A DNA stretch of 64,000 nucleotides from Punica granatum (GCF_007655135.1 NC_045131.1:23606001-23670000), one strand, 5' to 3'; counted from the first letter of the stretch, positions 46,926 through 58,445 are shown. Notes: generated by a model not told the origin, from the letters alone. Numbers and translations are program-made.

Positions 46926-47514
46926 TTTTTATTATATTAGTAATATTTTTTTTGAAAATAAGGAAAGCACATAAATCTAATACAAGGAAATAAAATAAAA
47001 CTAACTAAGGGACACATAAGTTTTACTAGTGAAAATCGAACCTAAATTCTCTTGGTTCCGGACGACATCTTGTGCCACTGCATCAAGATCATTTCCTCAG
47101 TAATAGATTACTTCGATCCCTTACTACTATACAAGCCTATTACAATTTAAGAAATAAAAATCATATAGAAAGTTTACGTGATACCGTGCATAACGGGTAT
47201 GACTCTTGTGCGAATATATAATTATGCATAATTACAAATAGTACGTAATTTAGAAAATTTTGAAATGGATAATACCTTAAAGTATGGGTATCTCTTCCCA
47301 TTTTATCGAACTCTAAGTGCACACCTATAATATTTCTTGGTTTGATAATTTCTTGAGATAAGTTGCATATTGCCCTTAGTACCCCGTCGGACCCATCAGG
47401 ACGCCATTTCTATGAAAGAAATGAAGTTTTTTTTACTTTTGTTTGTGCTCCGAGCTTCAATTGATTCCAACATTTCACAGGAACTGTGTCCCGCTCGTTT
47501 CGACTGGTACAAAG
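46926..47514 (+). repeat. 430-bp direct repeat, copy 2 (with SINE)
   Basis: Same sequence as 46149-46576, interrupted at its start by a 153-bp SINE. Spacing between copies is about 0.94 kb including the insertion. Confidence 0.9.
46946..47098 (-). mobile_element. tRNA-derived SINE with target duplication
   Basis: Minus strand: box A-like TGCAGTGGCACAAG near the 5' end, box B-like AGGTTCGATTTTCACTAG, an A/T-rich body and a poly-A-type end (plus-strand T run at 46945). It is flanked by AGTAATA (46939-46945 and 47099-47105). The duplicated region at 46149-46576 shows the intact pre-insertion site. Related to the copy at 55338-55497. Confidence 0.9.
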
Positions 47515-47842
47515 GGCAATCTGCAACTTATCACAAGTAATTATCAAGCCAAGAGATATCAGAGGGGTGCAGCCAGAGATTCGACAAAATCAGAAATGGT
47601 GTCCGTACTTGTATTAGTTATTTCAAAATTTTCGTAATTACATACTATTTCTAATTACATGCATATATATATATATATATCCAAATATCAGTATGTAAGT
47701 ATGATAATTTCCAGTAAAATTCCCTGATTTCCCATGAATTTTAATTTTTGATGATTTATTTTATATCATATATTTTCAAAATATAGGGTTACATGACTAT
47801 AATATATATATATATATATAATATAATATAATATAATATAAG

Positions 47843-48625
47843 GATTGTATAGATGCCATTGATGGGACTCACGTAGCTTCTTATGACTTAACATCTAAAT
47901 ATGTACTTTATCAAGGACGGAATATCACATTAAACAAAATGTCATGGCCAGATGTTCACATAATATGATGTTCATGTACACTAGAATCGGCTTGGAGGGC
48001 AGGACAAAAAATTTAAGCATTTTCATGGATGCAACCTTAAATCTGAAAATAATTATCCATGACCAATCGATGGCGGGATATGATTTAAGACTCGTGTTTC
48101 ATATGCAATATCGTATTTATTATTTCGTAATGATTATAATTTCTTTTTTCTTGCAGACCAATATTACCTAGTCCATATTGGTTGCAAATATGCCAAGCTT
48201 CTTGGCTTCTTATCAAGGAACGATATCACCAAAATGATTTTTGTGGCTGACTTAAGACCAACTAATGTTTACGAACTTTTCAGTCAATGAAATTCATCCG
48301 TCCGCAACATTAGTGAACGATGCTTTGTTGTATTGAAGAAACGATTTGCTATATTAAACCTGATGCCCAATTTTCCCATTCGCTGGCAAGGAAATATTAT
48401 TCTAGCATGTTTTGTTGTGTCCCTATAATTTAATATGCAGGTTAGCTTGGATACATTATTTGAAGATACAGGATACATGTTATGAGGATGAAGCGCACAA
48501 TCCGACCGTAGAAGAACAAGAACTATAAACAGACATGAACCAAACATCCCGAAAGGCTGTCATTTGTGATTCAATTGCTAACCAGCTATGGGAGGATTCA
48601 AGATGAAGAAATAACTCATGGATGT
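47843..48625 (+). pseudogene. PIF/Harbinger transposase pseudogene
   Basis: The frame opens with DCIDAIDGTHVASYDLTSKY, the first DDE motif (DGTH), then YQGRNITLNKMSW. After an intron (acceptor TTGCAG near 48156) come DQYYLVHIGCKYAKLLGFL, SVRNISERCFVVLKKRFAIL and NLMPNFPIRWQGNIILACFV, and a late IANQLWED remnant near 48575. The first D and the Glu of ERCF are kept, but the second Asp has become His (VHIG for VDAG). Stops follow FVVSL and lie in the C-terminal part. PIF/Harbinger transposases cut and paste DNA with a partner Myb-like protein. No intact partner or terminal repeats were recognised. Confidence 0.88.
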
Positions 48626-49284
48626 AATATATGTCATTTTGATTAGGGAGTACGTATTTGTAATATATGTTAAGAGATAAAAACTATTGTCCCACTAATT
48701 ATTTACAGAAAAATATATGGGTTAATATAAGATTAGATTCCGCCACTTATCAATTTGAGTTATTAAAGTAAAAATGAGTCCAAATCTGTATAAACTCATT
48801 GAAAATTTAATAATATATGTCATGCAAACTAAGGGTAAGGGCACGGCCGCCCCAGCTCAGTAACTCACAGCCTCGCTCTCTATGGAGGCATCAGGCTTGC
48901 CTTGTTTGGGCATATTTTCCTTCATTATTTTTAATAATGAAAGAGGTGATGGTGCCTTTTTCACAAAAAAAAAAAAGAGTGATGGGATGTGACAATGTCA
49001 TGGAAAATTCCTAGGTTCTGTGAGCTGATTTTTCAGCCGACTGTTGTATGACGTGTGTTTCTTGAAGTGTCTTGGGTGTTCTATAATTACTTTTGTGCGA
49101 ACCATATAGAGTGTGGTCCCGAAGATCGCATGGTAGCCACCTATCCAAAAATATAGGATCAATCCCCCATTGCATATTGGTACTTATCAGATATATAATA
49201 GATATGCTTCTCTTTGTTCCTACGAGGAGCTTTACGCAATCGATCGGATCATACAAATATCCCTTCATCACAACATAGGTCATT
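48626..49284. other. Intergenic, nothing recognised
   Basis: No gene. Short open frames near 48817-49289 on both strands are unsupported. Confidence 0.3.
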
Positions 49285-50003
49285 GTCAAATTTTAACTTA
49301 GCACAATAGTAAAATTATTACAAATTTAAGTTAAAACCCAAAATAAATATAAATATGCAATATATAATTAAAAGAAACTATTATTCAAAAATCTTGATTT
49401 TGACATAATCTAAAATCATATATTTACTATCTTATGTATATAAAAGATATATGAAATCTTAATTTAGTATATTAGAGTGAAATAATTCCAAATTTAAGTT
49501 AAAACTCAAAATAAACAAAAATATTCAAAAAAGGAAGCAAATTAATCAAAATTTGTGATTTCAAAATAATTTGACATTATATTTTACTATCTTATGTATA
49601 TAAAAATATATCGAATTTTAACATATTATATTAGGGTAAAATTATTTACATATTTAACTTAAAATATAAAAGCAAATATTAAATATTTTAATTAAAAGGA
49701 AGTTTATTATTCAAAGACATAGGTTTTGAAATAATATAAAGTTATATACTCTATTATCTTTTGTATGTAAAATGTATCAAATTTTAAATTTACATATTAG
49801 AGTGAAATAGTTATAAATTTAAGTTAAAACATAAATATTCATATTATAATTGAAAAGAAATTAATTAATTCAAAAATCATGGATTTTGAGACAATTTAAA
49901 TGTATATGGTTTACTATCTTACGTGTGTGAAAATATATCGGATTTTAAAATTTTATATTAGAGTGAAATAACTTATAAATTTAAATTAAAACTTAAAATA
50001 AAA
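49285..50003. repeat. Tandem array, period about 160-167 bp
   Basis: Diverged tandem units, each with TTACTATCTTATGTAT-like, ATTAGAGTGAAATA-like, AAATTTAAGTTAAAAC-like and ATTCAAAAATC-like words. The first anchor falls at 49424, 49584, 49751 and 49911 (periods 160, 167, 160). About 4.3 AT-rich copies, similar in unit length to plant satellites. Confidence 0.9.
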
Positions 50004-50199
50004 TTTTCCCAACTAATTGCTTGCTCGAAAATGTAAAGAGATTTTTAGAAAGGGAAGAGGAATGCAACAACAACTCGAGCTCCACCTCTGCCCAAGGTGC
50101 ATGTGGTTCTTCATCTTCAACGCTGCTTTCTGCTCTCCTTCTTCAGCTCGTAGTCGAGCCCAGCTTCACCAACTCGAGCTAAGTCCCCCTCTCTCTTTT

Positions 50200-50202
<3 letters not shown>

Positions 50203-50238
<36 letters not shown>
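50203..50238. repeat. CT dinucleotide microsatellite
   Basis: About 17 CT units in a pyrimidine-rich stretch (50180-50290). Confidence 0.95.
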
Positions 50239-50242
<4 letters not shown>

Positions 50243-51520
50243 TCACTACCATGTCTCCCCCTCTGTCTTAACCTCACTACTTGTCTCTCTGTCTTTACCA
50301 CTAAGTGGGATTGATCCAACATAACTGGATTGGTTAGAGTCAAATTGGGCTTCCAAATTCCAAGGTTCATACAGAAAAAAAGAAAAAGAAAAAAAAGAAG
50401 TATTAACAAAAAAGATTTCCCCCTTAATATGTTTAGAGGAGTAAGGACTCCGAAGATAACAAAACCAATATGAAGCTACAGAACAAAATGAAAAAATTCA
50501 ATTAAAGAGCTCGTCTAAAAATTTTCTCGCCAGTGCCAACAAAATTCACCAGGTAGGAACAAGAAAAACTAGTCAAACTTTAAGAAGAAGTTGATGTTGA
50601 GGTAATCGAAGCGTGGATAGGCGATCAAAGTAGGTAGTAGATGACAGTTGTCGCTGCCTTCCTCTTCTACTTCCTCCTTTCTTCTCCTTTCCTCTGGTTT
50701 TCCTTTTCTTTTTTCTTTTATATTCTTATTTTGTTTATTTTTCATCAAGGAGAGAGGCCATGTATGCATATTTATTATAGAAATTAACGATTTGGTAGAT
50801 GTGGTAACAGAATGAAACTTTGTGAATTTTCAAGTTAAAATTCTAAAAAATAGTAGATTTGAAACAAATATGAAACTTTGTGAATTTCTAGGCTTTTTTT
50901 TTTTAATCTTGGAGATGGGCCACATAAGACTCCATCCACCACGTGTACATCATTATCTGCCACATCAACACATTCAACGGAGTTATTAATGATTTGGTAG
51001 ATGTGACAACCGAATGAAACGTTGTGCGTTTTCAGGTCAATATTTTAAAAATTGATATATCCGAAAATAGTTAAAACTTTACGCATTTTTAGGCTATTTT
51101 TCCTTATTAAAAAGTAAATAATTTTAATTAAATTCTAAGTAAATATTCTTAGAGTTCAAAAATTTAAATTATATGATTAATCGATATTATTATTTAGAAG
51201 ATGTGAAATTTAGAAATCAGAGTACCACTTTTAAAATATTGATGTTAAAAATTTAAAAGTTTTTGAAACTTCCTAATTGTGCACCTAAATTTTAATTAAA
51301 ATAAATATGTTAATTTGATTTCATTAGTATAGTTAGAAAATACATAGAAATTTAGTTATTTAAGTATTCTAATAAAGTTACTTCAATGCATTGTATTTAA
51401 TAATATTTTATGTTCACTATTAATTTGAAAATCAAGAAGTTCTATATAATCATACACTAATTAAAATTTTAAAATCAAATTAAATGATAGAATATACTGA
51501 AATTTGTCGGAAATAATAAT
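50239..51520. other. Intergenic, nothing recognised
   Basis: No gene. The phrase GATTTGGTAGATGTG...AATGAAACTTTGTG(A/C) recurs near 50790 and 50990, suggesting a small decayed duplication (period about 200 bp). Confidence 0.35.
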
Positions 51521-51550
51521 TTCGCATAAAGTGCGATTAGATTGACTAGT
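51521..51550 (+). mobile_element. Candidate Helitron 3' terminus, plus strand
   Basis: Stem-loop TCGCA-TAAAG-TGCGA (51522-51536), then 9 bases, then CTAG followed by T. Same architecture as the minus-strand candidate at 44184-44216. No 5' terminus or Rep/helicase found. Confidence 0.35.
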
Positions 51551-53030
51551 ACTAAATAGAATAAAGCAGCGGTGAAAGTCATTTCACTTTTTTTCTCAAA
51601 AAACTATAGTTTTTTTTCCCACTATCTTTGGTCACTTTTTATTTTCGTTTTCTATTTTGTTTTTCTATTTTCATCAATTATTTTTCACGATCTTTCTGTT
51701 TTGACCCATCAACTTTGATTTTTCTTTTCTTTTTCACAATTTCGTAACTTTGTCCATTATCTGCTCTGACTTGGAAAGTAGACATGGGGTCGACGCCAAA
51801 AGACACCAAGACATGGCAATTTATACCTCTATTATTATTTTTATTTCATTATACTAGATATGAATTTATTTATAATAAAAAATAAATTGCAAAATCTTTT
51901 ATCTCATTTACATTACATAGTGCCTCTTCTTACTCCGTTGGACATGTTCTTTCATCTCTATAATATAACAAATCTTCGTCGCATTGAAGAGAATAGAAGA
52001 GAGATGATAAATGACCGTGCAGTTAGGAGAATTGAGAAAATAGATCAGAATTTGGTTGAAGTCCAGGTCCAACAATAAAACTATAGTGATGACGGGATGA
52101 ATTGCAATTAATTATATGCCTACTTGTATTCTAGAAACTCTCGATTTTCTTTCTTTTCGGCTTGCTAGCCTTGTTTCCTCCTCGAGCTTGCTTGGAGTTA
52201 GTTCCTATCCTCTTTGGCCTTGAACTCAAATTCCCTTGCGCCATTAGCACGCACCCTCAATTTCCCACATCAGTAACTTTCGACTCAACGCAATCTATCT
52301 GAATCAATCGTGCTCCTGTTTGGGTACTGTTTATATTTGGCAGCACTGATATGGAAAAGATGGACAGAAGAGAGAGAGGAAGCATGGAATTGGATGAAGG
52401 TGAAGAGAAGAGGAGATTTTGAGATGGAATATGCGTTCACAGTTGTTATTGAATTAATTAATCGGTTCAGTTTGACTAACAATCCAACCTTTTTTTTTTA
52501 AATAAACCTTACAGTATTATACATAAGCAATATAGCCAAAAAAAAATTTACGCGTCTGCATATCTAACGGAAAAAAGTCTTGAAAAATGGAAATAGAAAA
52601 GTGGCATAAGGTAGTGAACAAAAATATTAAATATATATATACAGAATGGGGAATGAAAGTAGCAAAGTAATTAAAGGCAGTGCCCTAAAACTATATTTTT
52701 CTCTTTTTTTCGGCCATGGCGAAAGTCAAGTTAAAAGCATAGGCAAATGATGTTTTTCGTTGCCGGAGGTGGAGTTTGGTCAGCGGCATTCAACCTCTAT
52801 CATAAATTATTAGCCTCACCCATAATTGCGATTACCGTAACGAATTAAAACAAACAAAATAATTGGAATTACCAATGCAATTATTTATAACTGAATTCCC
52901 ATCACAACTAACTGAATTACCAATGCAATTGATACAAAATAGGAACTCTTACCTAAACTTTATTGGAACATCTTTTTCTGGTGGAGTTTTCTTGGGAATG
53001 CGTTTATTATGCAGAGTCGATAAAACTAAT
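51551..53030. other. 3' flank of the laccase gene
   Basis: No gene is recognised. ORFs at 51860-52078 and 52285-52501 lack family features. The last ~200 bases likely include the laccase 3' UTR (minus strand). Confidence 0.35.
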
Positions 53031-56000
53031 TTAAAGTACCATGTCCTCATTTGCATCTGTCCATCTCCTGATTGAGTTATCTGGATAACCAATGCAAGGA
53101 GGCATGCCGGGAGGGGGCGGACGGAGACTTGTTTCCTCAGTATCTCCATTTTTCACTATGAAAACTGCGTCCATACCCCAAGTCATGTGCCGATCTAGGT
53201 GACAGTGCCAAAACCACACGCCTGCTCAAATCCACCCAAATATCAATTGTAAATTTCTAGATGTAAAACATATATATTTATTGTCTATATATATATATAT
53301 ATATATATAAAACAAAGCTTACCTGGATTATTTGCAGTGAATCTAAGGGCAAGCCATCCATTTTTAGGGACTCCAAATGTGTTAACTTTAGGAGGATCGA
53401 CCAGATTATATGTTTTAGGATCCGTCTCGTCGTTAAAATTCCCGTGCCCAAATCCAAGCACATAGAAGCTGTGGCCGTGCATGTGCATTGGGTGATTCAT
53501 AGAACCGCTAAGTACGCTAGTGCCTTGGAACACTATCTCCACAGATTCATTGTAATTTAGAACTTTGACCTTTGTCCCTTGATCTGTAAAAACCGCATCG
53601 GTGTCATAATCATCCGCTGTGTAATTGAACGCAGTTAATGGCCAATCCGGAAAATCTGTGGTGTAAAATCCGGTTATGTTCCTGCAAAAATGTATCAGAG
53701 AATGTGTATCAATATCCAGCAAACGGTCTTTCTGTGTACTTGCTTAATCTATGGACATTTATTCCACATGTATTTCTATTGTTTTTGTGTTGCAGAACAT
53801 ATGTTTATATCACATGATGTACGAATAAATGGAGTATTTGCTTAGCATCAAAGTCAAGCTTGAATATATTAGAATGAATTGAGAGAGAAAGAGAACCTGT
53901 AGTAGCTGTCGAGTATGTCTACGCTCGGGTTGGCAAAACTGATGTTGTTCATGCTAGCGGACAGTATATTTCCAATGGCTGTAGTGCAGCCTGTTTTGTT
54001 TCGGCAGAGCACATTCATGGACGCTGTTATGAACATTCTTGTGGTTATATTTGTTGGGACACTTATGGGGTAATCCTCATTCGCCAGGCTTCTTAGTTGC
54101 TTTATAAAGCTCATCGCGTCTGGAAGATCCAGATATGGGGGAAGGCTCTGCGGGAAAATTGGGGAGGACGATACATTGTAGTCTCCCCTATACTGCAGGA
54201 TCGCAGATCCAATACTATGATCGAATCCTGTGACATCAGGGTCCTCGCTTGAAAACTGTCGATTGGCCATGTAGTACAGCCCGGGAGGCCCGTTAGCTGT
54301 AAGAAGGACATCCATCGTCTGTCCCGGGCTTATCATGATATAGCTTGTTACTATTGGCTTTACGTACGCGCCGTCCATCCCTACAACCGTGAGATTGTGT
54401 CCTGCTACTGAGAAGAAGAGCTCCGCATCCACTACTGCATGGACTATCCTCAAAAGATATGTCTTTCCATAGTCGATGAACAGACGATACGTCGTGTCTA
54501 TGACGAGAACGAGATTCTTAGTCAAATCACTCCATCCTTCTAGTTTATATATGAATGATAAATGTACCAGTACTATAGTAGCGAGCTAGAGGATCAGAGT
54601 ATATATTATATACCATCGGAGCAGTTAGTAAAATCTCCAAGTTCGCCGTTAATTGTGTAACCAACTGAATGGGGCACGTCGGTCCCGGCTGCCATGTCCT
54701 CGTCCACCTCTGCATTTAAATCCCCTTTGTACCAAGAGCCTGCATTTTTATTTTATTTTCTTGCAATAATTAAATGACAGAAGTATACGTATTACCTAGG
54801 AATGAAATTACCTATCGAACTTATGTAGAGCATTATTCTATTCACCTACCTAGCACGATTATCTCTTCGCCGTCAGGCTCCGGAAAAGGATAAGTGGTTC
54901 CTTCCTTGGGTAAAATAACGATTGCACCATGAACAGTTGCTCGCGACCAGTCACTGTGAGCATGCCACCAGAGGGTCCCTTCCTCATCCGAGAACATAAC
55001 TTCATAGGTGAAGTTCGATCCCGGTAGAATCGGACACTGTGTGATGAATACCGGTCCGTCCGACCATGGGTTTCGGGGCTGCTTCACTCCGTGCCTGTCA
55101 AAGTCATGAGAAATATCTTGTTGCTCAGTGCGTAATGCCACTTTGTGAAGAGAAGGAATTGGGTATGAGGCTGGGAATTACTCGAAGAGCTAGGTAATAA
55201 GAAAAGTATTCCACTAATTTTTTTTTAAAGTCATGAAAAATATCTTGTTGCTCAGTGCGTAATGCCACTTTGTGAAGGGAAAGAACTGGGTATGAGGCTG
55301 GGAATTACTCGAAGTGCTAGGTAATAAGAAAAGTATTTTATTATTATTTTTTAAATAAGGACGACCCATAAGTCTAAAATAGAAATAAGAAATAAAATTA
55401 AATAAATAAGCACGTAAGTTCTATCAGTGAAATACAATACCTTTTTAATTTCGATTCGGCACGTTGTGTTTTGCCTCTACACTTGGACAAATTCCTCAAG
55501 TCTTCCAATAATTTTTTTTTTGGGACGTTTAAAACCGTACTCGGTTTTGTTTTTGGTAAAAACTATATAGTGTATAGATAAAATGATAGAGACAAAAGAA
55601 ATATTTTATTAGTCAAAATCAAAATTTTAATTCTGAAATAATGCGTAAATTCAGAAATTTTTTATACTGAGTACATATATTTTTAATTTTTTCTAGGGTA
55701 TTGTAAGAAAATAAAGGGGCAGATTTATTTTTATGGGGTAAAAACTTTAAGAACTGTTTACTTTGAGAAATGTTTTTTATAAAAAATGAAAAAGCGTAAA
55801 ATGTGTTTATCTATTTAAAATGAAAAACATATTTTTAGGAAAAGAGATTTTTTTAAATTCCCCAAATTCAAAAGCAATTTAGAGAAATATTTTTTTATAG
55901 TTTTTAAATTTTATTTTCTTTTATTTGAAGGTTTTTTATCAATTATTTTTGTCCCTTTTAATTATTTCAATTATCCTCCCTTTAATTGGAAAGTCTCCAG

Positions 56001-58071
56001 TGATTATTACATATTGAATATAAAGTTAAAAATTCTAAATTTTGAGTTTGTAAACCTGATTTCTCAATTTTCTTTAAAGAAATAAATTTTAAAAAGAAGA
56101 AGAAAAATAAAAAAGTTTTTTCTAAAAGTAAACAAGTCCTTAAACTTTGTAAATATTTTTACATATTTTTTTTCAAAACTAAGCTTCTTGGGATGAGAGG
56201 TGTTGGGGTGGGTATGGGGCGGCTTCCATTATATTAAGCAGTACCAATTGCCCCTTCACCCCGATCCGTAAATAACAACTGAACCTATTTTCCTGTGAAT
56301 GGTTTCTTCAATTATGTCTTACTAAAGTTTCAAAACTATAAATTTTCACTGGGACTACACATATTGATAAGCACATATTCATTTTAAAAAATCGAGCTTA
56401 AAAGAGGTGAGCACAAATATATAATCTAGTCAAGAATTTTTTTTTCCTAATATTGGTCAACAAGACTCAACTCCTGCTCCTGAACATGACAGTGGAAGGC
56501 TTATATTGCGTTTGATTTCATAGTAGAATTTTAAAATTAGATTTTAATTTTGATTTTGAGTGGTATAAATGGGATCCACCTTTGACTTTGTATGTGTTAT
56601 GTTGTTTTGTTGAGGAAAAAAGTGGTATAAATGGGGCTCACTCTTTGACTTTGTATGAGTTATTTTGTTTTGTAATGAGTAGAATTAAAATTAGAATTGT
56701 GATTATAAAATACCATTGGGAAACCAAACAGGCCATAAGACACTTGCTGTCACGTACTTTATTTTTGTACTTGCATGGGCTCATAAAGACAAAGTAGACT
56801 TCTTATTGCACACTTGAGCAGGGGATAATTGACCATTGAGAGATGCGTATTATCCGCCCTCAACTGCTGATTACGATGAGCCAGACTTTTTTAGGGTGTG
56901 TTTGAATTTTAAATATTTTTTAACTCAATTGATCTTAACTTCAGTTATCTTCAATTCAACAATATAATTATTATTTAATTATTATTTTATCTCAATTATT
57001 TATTACTTTTTCACATTTTTTCTCATAATTCAACAACACAATCATTACTTAATTATTACTTTATCTTAACTATTCATTACTTTTTCATATTTTTTCTCAT
57101 AATTCAACATCACAATCGTTATAAACCAGTTAAAACTAAAATTCAACTCAACTCAACTCTAAATCTGTATTTGGTTATTGACTTGACTTGAGTTTTGAGT
57201 TTAATTGGTTTGTAACTATTGTATTGTTGAATTATAAGAAAAAGTGTGAAAAAGTAATGAATAGTTGAGAGAAAGTAATGATTGTGTTGTTGAATTGTGA
57301 AAATGTAATGAATAGTTGAAAGAATTTAATATTAAAAATTGAATTGAATGATTAAAAAATATTTTAAAAATGAAAAAAATAATAATTGTATTGTTGAATT
57401 GAAAATAAGTGGGTTGAATTGAGTAGAGTTGAAAATTTTTTAAAAACAAAATATTATTCTTCCGCACCCAAAACTATAAACCATGAGTTTCATACTCATG
57501 TCAAAACAGGTGCGTCTTGACTGTTCTCGACAACTCACACCGGACTTGTTAGGACAGATTGTCTTACTACCTATGCAGTTGTAATCATGAAATGAGTACA
57601 TGCAGATGTTGCGTTGCTTACCAGTGAAGAGTGATCCCGTAATCTCCTTGATTATACACAGTCACATACACGGTGTCCCCTTTGCGAATTCTAATCACCG
57701 GACCAGGAAGTCTATCGTTCACCGTTAGGATGCTCTTGGTTAAACATGACTTTGTCACATTAGTTTCCTTCAACTGCAAACAACATAAACCACGTACAGT
57801 GTTACATACTCAGGAGTACTAAGCATTGCGTGCATAACTTTTACGATCTCAGTAGAACCCGAGAGAGAAAGGTAGAATAATGCGGAGGGTGCCGCCCTCG
57901 CAATCCATGTGGCTTAGGTATTGCCCAACGCGAAGCCGGAATGTCAGTCTCAGTAGACAACTATTTGATTAAGTCTCAGAAGCTTACCACGAAATCGTAG
58001 GAGTGGACGTCGGCTCCAACGGAGAGGACATGCCCAAGAAGGACGATGCAGCCTAAGATTGATAGTTTCAT
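53031..58071 (-). CDS. Laccase (multicopper oxidase), seven exons
   Basis: Minus-strand exons: 58071-57988, 57773-57622, 55094-54850, 54739-54614, 54497-53897, 53681-53323, 53221-53031; all GT-AG and phase-consistent, 585 residues. Laccases are secreted copper oxidases that oxidise phenolics and monolignols with reduction of O2 to water in the cell wall. Residues 1-20 form a signal peptide ([20 protein letters not shown]). All four copper motifs are intact: H78-W-H80-G, H123-A-H125-SD, H466-PMH469-MH471-GH473, and H528-C529-H530-LDRH534 with M539 at the axial type-1 copper position. Several N-glycosylation sequons are present. It resembles the divergent plant laccase-14/15 type. After the usual C-terminal PPC (C565) a 20-residue tail continues to TAA at 53031. 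Intron 2 (2.5 kb) has taken up several repeats. Confidence 0.92.
55100..55337. repeat. 127-bp tandem duplication in laccase intron 2
   Basis: AAAGTCATGA...GGTAATAAGAAAAGTATT occurs at 55100 and again at 55227, with about 95% identity by eye. The first copy starts only six bases from the exon 3 acceptor. The second copy is interrupted at its distal end by a SINE. Confidence 0.92.
55338..55497 (-). mobile_element. SINE in laccase intron 2
   Basis: Related to the SINE at 46946-47098 (shared CACTGATAGAACTTACGTGC-like body and the 3' region). Flanked by AAGTATT (55331-55337) and AAGTCTT (55498-55504), a TSD with one change. The adjacent tandem copy keeps the uninterrupted site (55204-55220). Same transcriptional orientation as the gene. 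Confidence 0.85.
55505..56893. other. Laccase intron 2, AT-rich part
   Basis: No feature beyond A/T runs. The phrase TGGTATAAATGGG(A/C)TC...TTTGACTTTGTATG repeats near 56561 and 56622. Confidence 0.35.
56894..57165 (-). mobile_element. MITE copy B, in laccase intron 2
   Basis: Starts GGGTGTGTTTGAATTTTAAA on the plus strand and ends near CTCTAAATCTG. Its reverse complement has the same phrase order as MITE copies A, C and D. Confidence 0.75.
57166..57472 (+). mobile_element. MITE copy C, abutting copy B head to head
   Basis: Same family in plus orientation, ending CCGCACCC at about 57470. Copies B and C together have GGGTGTG...CGCACCC ends, so they may form a single composite element. Confidence 0.7.
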
Positions 58072-58283
58072 GATATTCACTTTTTCGCGCTACTTGTGTC
58101 CATGCCACTCACCCACCCAATATATTATGGACCATTTTGACGTTGACGAAATCACCGCAGCGGATCAATAATTTATGCTATCTAACGTTCAACTATGTCC
58201 AGAAAATGTCAACTATAGGAAAATACTTGTTTTTTCTTTTTTTATTTATCCTATGGATACTCCTATTAGATTCTCATCAACTT

Positions 58284-58445
58284 GATTCAAACCAAGACAT
58301 GCTTAAAGTGAATTTTAAATTTATACACTGCATGTACGTACAGTGATTCAAACCAAGACATGCTTCAAGTGAATTTTTAAATTTATGCACTGCATGTACG
58401 TATAGTGATTCAAACCAAGACATGTTTCAAGTGAATTTTAAATTT
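58284..58445. repeat. 61-bp tandem repeat upstream of the laccase
   Basis: About 2.7 copies of a unit starting GATTCAAACCAAGACATG and containing the palindromic word CTGCATGTACGTA (58284, 58345, 58407). It lies about 210-375 bases upstream of the laccase ATG, in its likely promoter. Confidence 0.92.

Noticed and set aside
46149..47514. The 430-bp direct repeats as an LTR pair
   Set aside because: No TG...CA ends, primer site or retroelement content in between.
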